Shown here: piece after piece, positions 1-6,025 of the stretch
Numbering within the stretch: the first letter of the stretch is position 1
How the letters are laid out: each line of letters starts with the position of its first letter
Assembly: GCA_905233405.1 (NCBI GenBank)
Contig: CAJOEG010000091.1
Coordinates: 5,899-12,356, forward strand
Direction: 5' to 3'
DNA length: 6,458 nt
From: an uncultured Bacteroidales bacterium
GTDB taxonomy: Bacteria; Bacteroidota; Bacteroidia; Bacteroidales; ML635J-15
Made by a program: the position numbers and the translations under genes
The notes under the pieces: generated by a model
What the model was told of the DNA's origin: nothing
Databases searched by the model: none
The model's input: only the letters and a program-made list of their open reading frames with translations

Positions 1-122
1 TGCATGTTACCAGTATTCGATGCCCTTGATGCGGCTTCGAGAACCTTGTTCAGAACGCTTTCGGGAATTTCCTTGTCGGCATATTCCCTTACCGATACGT
101 GGTCGAAAATTTCCTTTACCAT
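1..122 (-). CDS. Nitroreductase-family flavoprotein, N-terminal fragment (runs off left edge)
   Basis: Forty complete codons read on the minus strand from an ATG at 122-120. The fragment contains HVSVREYADKEIP followed by EAASRASNTGNM. This is the usual opening of FMN-dependent nitroreductases: an (R)SVRxY motif, an acidic/proline turn, then a helix leading to an 'AS.TGNMQ' FMN-phosphate-binding stretch. The TGNMQ version is typical of the NfsA/Frp-like branch, whose members use NAD(P)H to reduce nitroaromatics, quinones or flavins in the cytoplasm; the physiological substrate cannot be told from this fragment. The start codon lies two bases after the ddl stop, so it is probably the last visible gene of the parA-ddl operon. 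No good Shine-Dalgarno is visible (upstream bases are GAAAAGTTGAAATAATT). The rest of the gene, including most flavin contacts, is outside the window. Family is fairly sure, exact enzyme unknown. Confidence 0.8.
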   Translation of the reverse strand, partial: MVKEIFDHVSVREYADKEIPESVLNKVLEAASRASNTGNM

Positions 123-124
123 AA

Positions 125-1096
125 TTATTTCAACTTTTCTGCTATTACCTTATTAAGTATTTCTGTCATGTTTTTGCCCATAGTGCGAATCTGCTTAGGC
201 ACAATGCTTTCAGCGCTCATGCCCGGAATTGAGTTCACCTCTATGAAATATGGAGTTCCTTCCTTTATAATAAAGTCGATGCGCACGATTCCACTACAAC
301 CGATAATGTCGTAGATACGAGAAACTGCTTCCTGCACCTTGCGTGTTTCGTCATCGCTAATGCGGGCAGGTGTGATTTCATTTGTAACGCCGGGAGTATA
401 TTTTGCTTCGGTGTCGAAATAGTCGTTCTTGGTGGAGATTTCCGTTACGGGGAAAACCTGCTCGTAGTCGGCAGTCTTGAGCACACCGCACGAAACTTCT
501 ACGCCCTTGATGAATTCCTCAACTATGATGGTAGTATCCTCGGTACGTGCCAGATTAATTGCATCAATGAACTTATCTTTTTCGTAAACCTTTGTAACGC
601 CGAAACTTGAACCAGCAGTTGCTGGCTTTACAAAACAAGGCAAACCAACCTTTTCAATGATTTCGTCAACATCGAATGGATTTTCGCCACGGATTATTGC
701 CATCTTTGCCATTGCAATGCCCTCATCGGCAAGCATTTTCTTAGCGGCAATCTTATTGAATGTTATCATTGACGAGAAAACATCGCAAGCAGAATATGGT
801 ATTCCAAGCATATCGAGCCAAGCCTGCACCTTTCCGTCCTCGCCAGGTGAACCGTGGAGAGCAAGGTAAGCATAGTCGAATTTTGTCGGTTTGCCTTCGA
901 TTTCGGCGGCAAACTTATTAAGGTCAACGCTGTATTCCTTTCCGTTGAAAATGCAGAAGAAACCGTCTTTTCTTACATCTACGAGGTAGGCGTTGTAAAG
1001 ATTCCTGTCGATGTTTTCAAGAATCTGGTTTCCCGAATTGAGGCTTATCTGACGTTCAGAAGTGTAGCCTCCTGCCAATACTGCAATGTTTTTCAT
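125..1096 (-). CDS. ddl: D-alanine--D-alanine ligase
   Basis: Cytoplasmic ATP-grasp enzyme of 323 residues that joins two D-alanines for the peptidoglycan precursor UDP-MurNAc-pentapeptide. Visible landmarks: N-terminal GGYTSERQISLNSG (residues 9-22, with the conserved Glu14 that binds the first D-Ala); LHGSPGEDG (80-88); KPATAGSSFGV (157-167), the loop with the conserved serine; EEFIKGVEVS (193-202); the omega-loop DTEAKYTPG with Lys232-Tyr233; GIVRIDFI with Arg272 and the metal ligand Asp274; and FIEVNSIPGM with metal ligands Glu286 and Asn288. Tyr at the omega-loop position is what normal D-Ala-D-Ala ligases carry, whereas D-lactate-type ligases usually have a different residue there, so a vancomycin-resistance depsipeptide ligase is unlikely. 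Length is normal and nothing appears missing. The ATG is one base after the mltD-like stop and the TAA is two bases before the nitroreductase start, indicating co-transcription. Confidence 0.97.
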   Translation of the reverse strand: MKNIAVLAGGYTSERQISLNSGNQILENIDRNLYNAYLVDVRKDGFFCIFNGKEYSVDLNKFAAEIEGKPTKFDYAYLALHGSPGEDGKVQAWLDMLGIPYSACDVFSSMITFNKIAAKKMLADEGIAMAKMAIIRGENPFDVDEIIEKVGLPCFVKPATAGSSFGVTKVYEKDKFIDAINLARTEDTTIIVEEFIKGVEVSCGVLKTADYEQVFPVTEISTKNDYFDTEAKYTPGVTNEITPARISDDETRKVQEAVSRIYDIIGCSGIVRIDFIIKEGTPYFIEVNSIPGMSAESIVPKQIRTMGKNMTEILNKVIAEKLK

Positions 1097-1097
1097 T

Positions 1098-2576
1098 TTA
1101 TTTTTTCCTTATCTTTAGTTTTTGTCCAACTCTTAATTTTGATGGGTCGATACCATTTAACCTTATTATATCGTCAGCAGAAACTCCGTTGTACTTGGCT
1201 GCGATTTTTGCAGGCGTATCTCCTTGCTGCACAGTATAATATTCGTATGCAGGGTCGAGTTTCTGCGGAGTAGTGCTACCCGAATTTGTTGTTGTCGGTG
1301 TCGTAGCCTTTGGCGCACCCTTAGTATATATTTTCAGTTTCTGACCTATCTGCAGCCTGTCGCTATAAAGTCCGTTCCAACTCTTGATGTTAGCGACGGT
1401 TACCCCGTACCTCTTTGCAATGCTTCCAAGCACATCACCCGACCTTACAGTGTATATTGTGGCATTTGTTCCCGCTGGCTGTCCCGACGGGACTCCATAC
1501 TTGCTGTCGGAAATGGCCTGAGTGATTTTCTGCTTGCTAAACATTACCGAGTCCTGGAAATTGTAAATTGAATCTTCAAGTTCCATGAATTTGCTTATGT
1601 ACTTGCGTTGCATTTTCAGTGGATAATTCTTGTTGATAGCAGGAACAATGTCAAGCTTGTACTGCGGATTGAGTTCGCGTGATTCCTCTACAGGGATACC
1701 CAATACAGAATCCAACTGAGCAAAATGCAACTGCTTCTTGACCATTACGGTATCAACATCCTCGAAGAAGTCAATCTTTTCGGGCTTGAAATTGTGCAAG
1801 TCATGGTACTCGAACATATACATCATAGCGATGAAACCAGGCACATAGTTGCGTGTTTCTTCGGGCAGGTAAGGGTAAATTTCCCAGTAGGTCGATTTGC
1901 CCGAACGTTTCATTGCTCCGTTTATCCTACCCGGTCCAGCATTGTAGGCAGCAAGCGCCAAAGTCCAGTCGTTGTAGGTATTGTGAAGCATTTTAAGGTA
2001 TTTACAAGCGGCATCTGTGGATTTTTCTGGGTCCATACGCTCATCGACGAAAGATGTGATTTCCAGCCCCATGTTAAGACCAGTCTTGTACATAAACTGC
2101 CACAAGCCCACTGCACCAGCAGGCGACTTTGCACGTGGATTCAGTGCCGATTCAATCACGGCAAGGTATTTCAGTTCCAATGGAATGCCGTAGGCATCAA
2201 GTTTTTCCTCGAACATTGAGAAATATTGATGCGAAAGACCCAGTAACTTTGGAGCTAGCCGATGTCCACGTTTTACATATTTGTCAAGATATTTCTGCAC
2301 GTTTGCATTGTAAACCACATTTATCGGAGTTGTAATTTTCTCAACGCGTTCCTTGAAAACAGAATCGGGCAGGTCGGTATCGAAATATTTTTTGTCGTTA
2401 TCATCCAAGTAGCAGATAGTATCGCGACCAGTATAATAATACCACTGTTTCAGGAACACTTCGAGACTGTCAACCATATCGTAGGTGTTTCTGACCTGGA
2501 CGGTAGAATCTTTGTCCTGCGCCCATGCCATGCAAACGATTGTCAATGTTATAATAAGCAATGTTATCTTTTTCAT
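1098..2576 (-). CDS. mltD: MltD-like membrane-bound/exported lytic transglycosylase with two LysM domains
   Basis: A 492-residue exported enzyme expected to cleave peptidoglycan glycan strands, forming 1,6-anhydroMurNAc ends in the periplasm. Residues 1-19 form a signal peptide (KK, hydrophobic core, AWA then Gln20). A Cys is present at 15 but lacks a convincing lipobox (TIVC), so signal peptidase I cleavage is more likely than lipidation. The SLT catalytic domain spans about 125-255: YLAVIESALNPRAKSPAGA with probable catalytic Glu142, GLWQFM (157-162), ALAAYNAGPGRI (207-218) and ETRNYVPGFIA (240-250). Two LysM glycan-binding modules follow at about 374-417 (YTVRSGDVLGSIAKRYGV) and 446-490 (YYTVQQGDTPAKIAAKYNGV), joined by a Thr/Pro-rich linker (421-440). 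This SLT plus LysM order is the MltD plan. It starts three bases after the DUF5683 stop and ends one base before ddl. The gene symbol is by architecture, not proven orthology. Confidence 0.93.
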   Translation of the reverse strand: MKKITLLIITLTIVCMAWAQDKDSTVQVRNTYDMVDSLEVFLKQWYYYTGRDTICYLDDNDKKYFDTDLPDSVFKERVEKITTPINVVYNANVQKYLDKYVKRGHRLAPKLLGLSHQYFSMFEEKLDAYGIPLELKYLAVIESALNPRAKSPAGAVGLWQFMYKTGLNMGLEITSFVDERMDPEKSTDAACKYLKMLHNTYNDWTLALAAYNAGPGRINGAMKRSGKSTYWEIYPYLPEETRNYVPGFIAMMYMFEYHDLHNFKPEKIDFFEDVDTVMVKKQLHFAQLDSVLGIPVEESRELNPQYKLDIVPAINKNYPLKMQRKYISKFMELEDSIYNFQDSVMFSKQKITQAISDSKYGVPSGQPAGTNATIYTVRSGDVLGSIAKRYGVTVANIKSWNGLYSDRLQIGQKLKIYTKGAPKATTPTTTNSGSTTPQKLDPAYEYYTVQQGDTPAKIAAKYNGVSADDIIRLNGIDPSKLRVGQKLKIRKK

Positions 2577-2579
2577 GGG

Positions 2580-3131
2580 CTAAAAGTTTAGTGTGCAACC
2601 GACACCCAAAATCGGTGTTCGGGTATAGGTTTGGTTAAACGTTTGCGGATAGAATGCCGCCGACAAGTTATCACCGACGTCAAAGTAGAAAAGATGTGCA
2701 TCTACGTTTGCGTCAACAATTTGCAAGGCATACAACAGAACAGTCCCTGCAATGAAATAGTCGCGTATTTTACGGTTTCTGTCCATATTGTTGATGATGG
2801 CTTCGTTCGATAAAATTCCGTAGAACTCATCGTGTTCGCCATTGTCACGCTGCATGTATGCCTTCTTGAACCTACTGAATTGCTTCTGATTACTTATGGC
2901 AAAGTACATACATGTTCCCATCGTGGCATAAACTATTGGCATTTTCCAATATTTGCGATTATATGCCTGTCCTGCGCCCGGAACTATCGCCAGAAGAGTG
3001 GCTGTTTTGGGCGAATGAACCTTCTCCTGTTCCTTGACTTTTTCCTTACTTACCGTATCAATCTGGGCATTTGCAACAAAAACAAGGAGAATCATTACAA
3101 TTACAAGCAATATTTTCCTCGCAAAATTCAA
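2580..3131 (-). CDS. DUF5683 family membrane-associated protein
   Basis: A protein of 183 residues of unknown function in a family (DUF5683) I know mainly from Bacteroidota, often next to parB. The N-terminus (residues 1-22, MNFARKILLVIVMILLVFVA then NA before Gln23) looks like a signal peptide or membrane anchor. After a charged linker comes the family signature around PGAGQAYNRKYWKMPIVYA (about 50-70), a hydrophobic segment (about 66-80), a charged stretch with NNMDRNRKIRDYFIAG, a second hydrophobic helix, and DANVDAHLFYFDVGDNLS. The C-terminus ends GVGCTLNF, a glycine/aromatic pattern with a final Phe. The start is uncertain: no ATG is available, and TTG at 3131 lies one codon (GAT) after the parB TAG in the same frame. 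A second TTG at codon 8 has a GAGG upstream but would remove the basic n-region of the signal peptide, so I prefer the first. Position in the operon suggests an envelope role, which is inference. Confidence 0.85.
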   Translation of the reverse strand: MNFARKILLVIVMILLVFVANAQIDTVSKEKVKEQEKVHSPKTATLLAIVPGAGQAYNRKYWKMPIVYATMGTCMYFAISNQKQFSRFKKAYMQRDNGEHDEFYGILSNEAIINNMDRNRKIRDYFIAGTVLLYALQIVDANVDAHLFYFDVGDNLSAAFYPQTFNQTYTRTPILGVGCTLNF

Positions 3132-3134
3132 ATC

Positions 3135-4037
3135 CTATGAGTTTAGTTTGTCGAAAATTGCGATTATCCTTTCAAATTCGTTGTCGTTTTTGAACGGAAT
3201 GACAATCTTGCCTTTGCCTTTCTGATTACGCTTGAGCTCCACATCGGTAGCAAAACAACTGGAAAGGCTTTTCTGCAGAAGTGCATAGTCCTCGTTGGTG
3301 GCAAGCACTTTCTTCTTCTCCTTCTTTTCGCTCTTTCCGCCGTTGTATTCTTTGATAACTTCCTCGACCTTGCGAACAGTAAAGTCGTATTTCAGAATCT
3401 GGTCGTAAATCATGAGCATTGTTTCCTCGTCCTTTGCGCCTAGCAGAGCGCGTGCGTGTCCCATCGAGATTTTCTCGTCACGGATGCCGGTCTGGATTTT
3501 AGGTGGAAGGTTGAGCAGACGCAGGAAGTTTGCTATTGCCGAACGCGACTTTCCAATGCGTGTGCTGAGCTGTTCCTGTGTCATGTGGCATTCGTCGATA
3601 AGTTGCTGGTAAGTCTGGGCAACTTCTATGGCGTTGAGGTCCTCACGCTGGATGTTCTCAACGAGAGCCATTTCCAACATCGACTGGTCGGTGACATCGG
3701 TTCTGATGTATGCCGGAATCTTTTTCAGTCCAGCCATCTTTGATGCACGCAGACGGCGTTCGCCCGAAATGAGCTGATACTTGCCGTTGCCCATATCCTT
3801 TACCGAAATTGCCTGGATGACACCGAGTTCCTTTATCGAATCGGCTAATTCCTGCAAAGCGGTTTCGTCAAAGTCCTTGCGCGGCTGAAATGGGTTGACT
3901 TCGATTGAGTCTATTGCGATTTCGTTCTGATGAGTTGCCTTGTTTCTTAATGGAGTTTCGCCAGTGTTTATAAGCACATCAAGGCCACGTCCGAGACCGC
4001 TTTTCTTATTTTTTTTGTTATCCTTCTTGTCTGCCAT
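3135..4037 (-). CDS. parB: Chromosome-partitioning protein ParB/Spo0J
   Basis: A 300-residue CTP-dependent DNA clamp that loads at parS sites near the origin, spreads, recruits SMC and stimulates ParA. The N-terminus is very lysine-rich and contains KSGLGRGLDVLI (12-23), the ParA-contacting segment that triggers its ATPase. The ParB N-domain (about 37-132) has NPFQPRKDF (48-56), ELGVIQAISVK (70-80), the CTP-binding GERRLRASK (92-100) and ENIQREDLNAIEVAQTY (127-143). The helix-turn-helix that reads parS is at about 151-178 (MTQEQLSTRIGKSRSAIANF). A Lys/Glu-rich linker (233-243) leads to a short C-terminal dimerisation domain (about 245-300). All expected parts are present at normal length. Start ATG lies one base after the parA stop, so the two are translated from the same message. 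No parS palindrome was found within the window. Confidence 0.97.
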   Translation of the reverse strand: MADKKDNKKNKKSGLGRGLDVLINTGETPLRNKATHQNEIAIDSIEVNPFQPRKDFDETALQELADSIKELGVIQAISVKDMGNGKYQLISGERRLRASKMAGLKKIPAYIRTDVTDQSMLEMALVENIQREDLNAIEVAQTYQQLIDECHMTQEQLSTRIGKSRSAIANFLRLLNLPPKIQTGIRDEKISMGHARALLGAKDEETMLMIYDQILKYDFTVRKVEEVIKEYNGGKSEKKEKKKVLATNEDYALLQKSLSSCFATDVELKRNQKGKGKIVIPFKNDNEFERIIAIFDKLNS

Positions 4038-4038
4038 A

Positions 4039-4815
4039 TTACTTAGTCATATTGTTACGTTGCAGAAGTTCCTTTGCCAAGTTCATGTAGTTTATTGCGC
4101 CAGTGGAGCTAATGTCGTACTCCACAATCGACTGTCCGTAGCTTGGAGCTTCGCTGAGTTTTACATTCCTGTGTATTATCGTATTGAAAACCATATCGTC
4201 GAAATGATGCCTTACTTCGTCGAGCACCTGTTCCGAAATCTTAACGCGCTTGTCGTACATTGTCATTACAAAGCCTTCGATGTCAAGGTCTGGATTCAAG
4301 TTGTTTTGTACCAGCCTGATACTATTGAGCAGTTTGCCAAGACCTTCGAGAGCAAAGTATTCGCACTGAACAGGAATAAGCACCGAATCGGAAGCGGTAA
4401 GTGCGTTTATAACTATAATGCCAAGCGACGGCGAACAGTCGATAAGGACGAAATCGTAGTTGTCGCGTACCTTTTCGAGAATATTCTTTAGGATGTACTC
4501 GCGGTTTGGCATTTCGAGCATTTCAATTTCTGCGCCAACAAGATCGATGTTTGTAGGCAAAACCGAAAGACCTGGAAGTTCTTCGGATGTAAGTATGACC
4601 TTTTCGGGGTTCTCTCCGTTAACAAGGCAGTCGTAAAGTCCTGTGCGAATGTTCTTTACATCGAAACCAAGTCCCGAAGTGGCGTTTGCCTGCGGGTCGG
4701 CGTCAACGAGCAACACCTTGTACTCAAGAGCGACGAGGCTTGCTGCGAGGTTTATGGCTGTGGTGGTCTTCCCTACTCCACCTTTCTGATTGGCTAGTGT
4801 TATTATCTTACCCAT
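4039..4815 (-). CDS. parA: Chromosome-partitioning ATPase ParA/Soj
   Basis: A 258-residue Walker-type ATPase that binds nucleoid DNA as an ATP dimer and drives segregation of ParB-parS complexes. Visible motifs: deviant Walker A KGGVGKTT (11-18) with the signature Lys11 and catalytic Lys16; the A' motif VDADPQANAT (37-46); Walker B FVLIDCSPSLG (122-132); VLIPVQCEYFALEGLG (145-160); and NTIIHRNVKLSEAPSYGQSI (211-230), which holds the basic residues used for non-specific DNA binding. There is no N-terminal helix-turn-helix, so it is the short chromosomal Soj type, not a P1-plasmid type autorepressor. It is the first gene of the packed minus-strand run, with its own -7 element about 26 bases upstream of the ATG. 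The TAA is one base before the parB start. Confidence 0.98.
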   Translation of the reverse strand: MGKIITLANQKGGVGKTTTAINLAASLVALEYKVLLVDADPQANATSGLGFDVKNIRTGLYDCLVNGENPEKVILTSEELPGLSVLPTNIDLVGAEIEMLEMPNREYILKNILEKVRDNYDFVLIDCSPSLGIIVINALTASDSVLIPVQCEYFALEGLGKLLNSIRLVQNNLNPDLDIEGFVMTMYDKRVKISEQVLDEVRHHFDDMVFNTIIHRNVKLSEAPSYGQSIVEYDISSTGAINYMNLAKELLQRNNMTK

Positions 4816-4840
4816 TTTGTCTCGTTATATAATGAAAGGT

Positions 4841-4848
4841 CAAAAGTA
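4841..4848 (-). promoter_or_regulatory. Predicted -7 promoter element for the parA operon
   Basis: Read on the minus strand this is TACTTTTG, a full match to the Bacteroidota -7 consensus TAnnTTTG. It sits 25 bases before the parA ATG, so transcription would start near 4835 and leave a leader of about 20 bases. No clear -33 TTTG is visible at the expected distance (the region reads GGTTATT). The leader (ACCTTTCATTATATAACGAG then ACAAA) has no strong ribosome-binding site, as is usual in this phylum. This is the likely main promoter for parA through ddl and beyond. Confidence 0.6.
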
Positions 4849-4971
4849 ATACTTATTGATGGAATAACCGTATTTTTCACGGCTTGATTTTCCAAGTTGT
4901 TCATAACTTTTTTGTATGTCACTAATAATCAGCACCGATATTTTTCGGGCTGTGAATGGCTTTTTGCCTGT
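4849..4971. other. Intergenic spacer between the DUF486 gene and the parA promoter
   Basis: An AT-rich stretch of 123 bases that I could not assign to any gene. It contains a short imperfect hairpin around 4935-4948 (CCGA/TCGG) and another near 4958-4968 (GGC/GCC on the minus strand), neither followed by a T-run on the minus strand. It may serve as a leaky end for the DUF486 transcript or simply as upstream DNA for parA. No parS-like palindrome is seen. Confidence 0.4.
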
Positions 4972-5457
4972 TCAAAGTTTGGTTTCGCTTTCGGGCGAAT
5001 GTGGATTTTCGGTCGTCGCGGTTATTTCGGTGCTGTCCTTTGCCGGTTTGTTTTTGTCGCCAGTGTTGAGAAAAGCGAAGAATACCGCTAATATTATAAA
5101 GCCGAATGCCACAAGATGGTTCCATTTTATAGGTTCTCCCTTGAAAACCAATGCGACAATAGCTGTGAAAACCGTTAGCGAAATGGCTTCCTGAATGATT
5201 TTTAGCTGCATAAGCGAGAAAGGTCCACCATTGATTTGTGAACCTAGGCGGTTGGCGGGAATCATTGCGCAGTATTCGAAGAAAGCAAGCCCCCACGAAC
5301 ATAATATTATCAGTATCAGCGGCCACGAGGTGGAAATGTCCATCTGCTGCAGTTTCAGGTTGCCGTACCACGCGAATGTCATAAATATGTTGGATACTAG
5401 CAATAGTAATATCGTAAATATTCCGGCTGTTGTCATATTTCGTTTCCTTTGTGTCAT
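4972..5457 (-). CDS. DMT-like small membrane protein, DUF486 family
   Basis: A predicted inner-membrane protein of 161 residues. Four hydrophobic helices lie at about 11-30, 46-63, 88-106 and 113-131. Conserved DUF486 landmarks are visible: FAWYGNLK (28-35), WGLAFFEYCAMIPANR (55-70) and SLMQLKIIQEAISL (81-94). The family is placed with the drug/metabolite transporter superfamily by fold, resembling one half of an EamA transporter, and its substrate is unknown. Typical members are near 110-120 residues; this one adds a polar, Thr/Glu/Ser-rich tail of about 30 residues (132-161). The start may be Met1 at 5457 or Met8 at 5436. Met8 has AAAGGAAA about 8-15 bases upstream, while Met1 would give a very short leader (about 15 bases) from the predicted promoter; both keep all helices. 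It is transcribed towards parA but is separated by 156 bases and has its own promoter, so it is probably a separate unit. Confidence 0.88.
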   Translation of the reverse strand: MTQRKRNMTTAGIFTILLLLVSNIFMTFAWYGNLKLQQMDISTSWPLILIILCSWGLAFFEYCAMIPANRLGSQINGGPFSLMQLKIIQEAISLTVFTAIVALVFKGEPIKWNHLVAFGFIILAVFFAFLNTGDKNKPAKDSTEITATTENPHSPESETKL

Positions 5458-5477
5458 CGTTAAAATGAAAAATCGTG

Positions 5478-5485
5478 CAAAGATA
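5478..5485 (-). promoter_or_regulatory. Predicted -7 promoter element for the DUF486 gene
   Basis: On the minus strand this reads TATCTTTG, a full match to TAnnTTTG. It is 20 bases upstream of the first possible ATG (5457) and 41 bases upstream of the second (5436). Predicted transcription start is near 5472. No TTTG is seen at the expected -33 position, which falls inside the heptamer repeat array (5494-5549). Confidence 0.6.
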
Positions 5486-5493
5486 ATTCAAAT

Positions 5494-5549
5494 TGATTTA
5501 CGATTTACGATTTCGGATTTGGGATTTGCGATTTTGGATTTACGATTTT
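5494..5549. repeat. Degenerate tandem array of eight 7-base units
   Basis: Fifty-six bases divide exactly into eight heptamers with no insertion or deletion: TGATTTA, CGATTTA, CGATTTC, GGATTTG, GGATTTG, CGATTTT, GGATTTA, CGATTTT. The core GATTT is invariant in all eight; the first base is mostly C or G and the last base varies. The array lies between two divergent promoters, at 8 bases from the minus -7 element and 26 bases from the plus one. In one frame it would translate to a repeating D-L-x-F-type peptide, but no gene is likely there. Function unknown; similar GATTTAC-type heptamer strings are, to my knowledge, common between genes in Bacteroidota. Confidence 0.85.
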
Positions 5550-5575
5550 TATTTTCAGTGCATCAATATTTTGAC

Positions 5576-5583
5576 TACTTTTG
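5576..5583 (+). promoter_or_regulatory. Predicted -7 promoter element for the cysteine-rich exported protein gene
   Basis: TACTTTTG matches the Bacteroidota -7 consensus TAnnTTTG. It lies 25 bases before the ATG at 5609, predicting a start site near 5589 and a leader of about 20 bases rich in A and T. The -33 element is not clear (TTTTC at 5552-5556 is at about the right place). Its presence supports starting the gene at 5609 and not further upstream. Confidence 0.6.
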
Positions 5584-5608
5584 CACCATTATTAATAATG
5601 ATAATGAT

Positions 5609-6010
5609 ATGAGAAAATTAGTGTTTATGCTTATCGCGGTGCTTTGCCTTTCGATGACAGCTATGGCCGACCAGTTGGAGTACATTTCTGAACAGGATGC
5701 ACAAAATGCAGTGAAACTTCTCAAGAAGCAGAAATATGTCCTTTTGTATTGCGGTTGCTGTGCCGATGGTTATGATGCCAAGCAATACGTGAAGATTAAA
5801 TCGGTTTCGTACCGCTACACCAACTTCATGGATTACTACGAGGTTGTGGTAGAAGGTGTTGATGCCAACGGAAACCAGGTTTCGGAAACTATCGACCTTG
5901 CATATTCCCACATCAAAAAAGGGAAAAACGCACAATGTATTGGGCTTGCCCTCAATTTGGAATGCGACCCCTGCGTTGAGAATTTGAAATGGGAATGCCC
6001 GAAATTCTAA
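5609..6010 (+). CDS. Small exported cysteine-rich protein of unknown function
   Basis: A 133-residue protein I do not recognise. Residues 1-20 are a clear signal peptide (MRK, hydrophobic core, AMA then Asp21), so the mature chain of about 113 residues acts in the periplasm or beyond. The mature part has seven cysteines: a cluster YCGCC (47-51, Cys48, 50, 51), then Cys110, Cys119 and Cys122 (ECDPC) and Cys130 near the C-terminus (WECPKF). Between them is a probable beta-rich middle (VKIKSVSYRYTNFMDYYEVV, 61-80, and a GVDANGNQ turn). CGCC and CDPC could be disulfide pairs or a metal site; neither is in a thioredoxin fold that I can see. The frame is open back to 5195, but that extension crosses the promoter and the heptamer array and overlaps the DUF486 gene, so I start at the ATG at 5609, which gives a proper signal peptide. 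It stands alone, between its own promoter and a terminator. Confidence 0.85.
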   Translation: MRKLVFMLIAVLCLSMTAMADQLEYISEQDAQNAVKLLKKQKYVLLYCGCCADGYDAKQYVKIKSVSYRYTNFMDYYEVVVEGVDANGNQVSETIDLAYSHIKKGKNAQCIGLALNLECDPCVENLKWECPKF

Positions 6011-6025
6011 AATGTTGATAATTTT

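Noticed and set aside
125..1096. Possible D-Ala-D-Lac (vancomycin-resistance type) ligase
   Set aside because: The omega-loop has Lys232-Tyr233 as in ordinary D-Ala-D-Ala ligases, and there are no vanH/vanX-like neighbours in the window.
2127..2142. CACGTG at 2132-2137 as a parS centre
   Set aside because: parS consensus is TGTTTCACGTGAAACA. The flanks here (CTTTG and GATTC) match poorly and are not palindromic, and the site lies inside the conserved SLT coding region. No other CACGTG-centred palindrome was seen.
1098..2576. Lipoprotein processing of the MltD-like protein at Cys15
   Set aside because: The residues before Cys15 (TIV) lack the small residue needed at -1 of a lipobox, while AWA before Gln20 is a good signal peptidase I site.
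3940..4491. A 183-codon plus-strand frame opposite parA/parB
   Set aside because: Antisense to two strongly conserved genes, with no recognisable motif; it is open only because of the codon use on the coding strand.
4935..4968. Terminator after the DUF486 gene
   Set aside because: The stems are only 3-4 bp and no T-run follows on the minus strand, so I could not support an intrinsic terminator.
4922..5491. A 189-codon minus-strand frame overlapping the DUF486 gene
   Set aside because: It overlaps the DUF486 coding region in another frame. The translation has no hydrophobic pattern or recognisable motif, whereas the 161-residue frame shows clear family motifs; it is a shadow.
5195..5608. Upstream in-frame extension of the cysteine-rich protein to 5195
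   Set aside because: It overlaps the DUF486 gene on the other strand, crosses the promoter and heptamer array, and would bury a good signal peptide. The ATG at 5609 explains the gene better.
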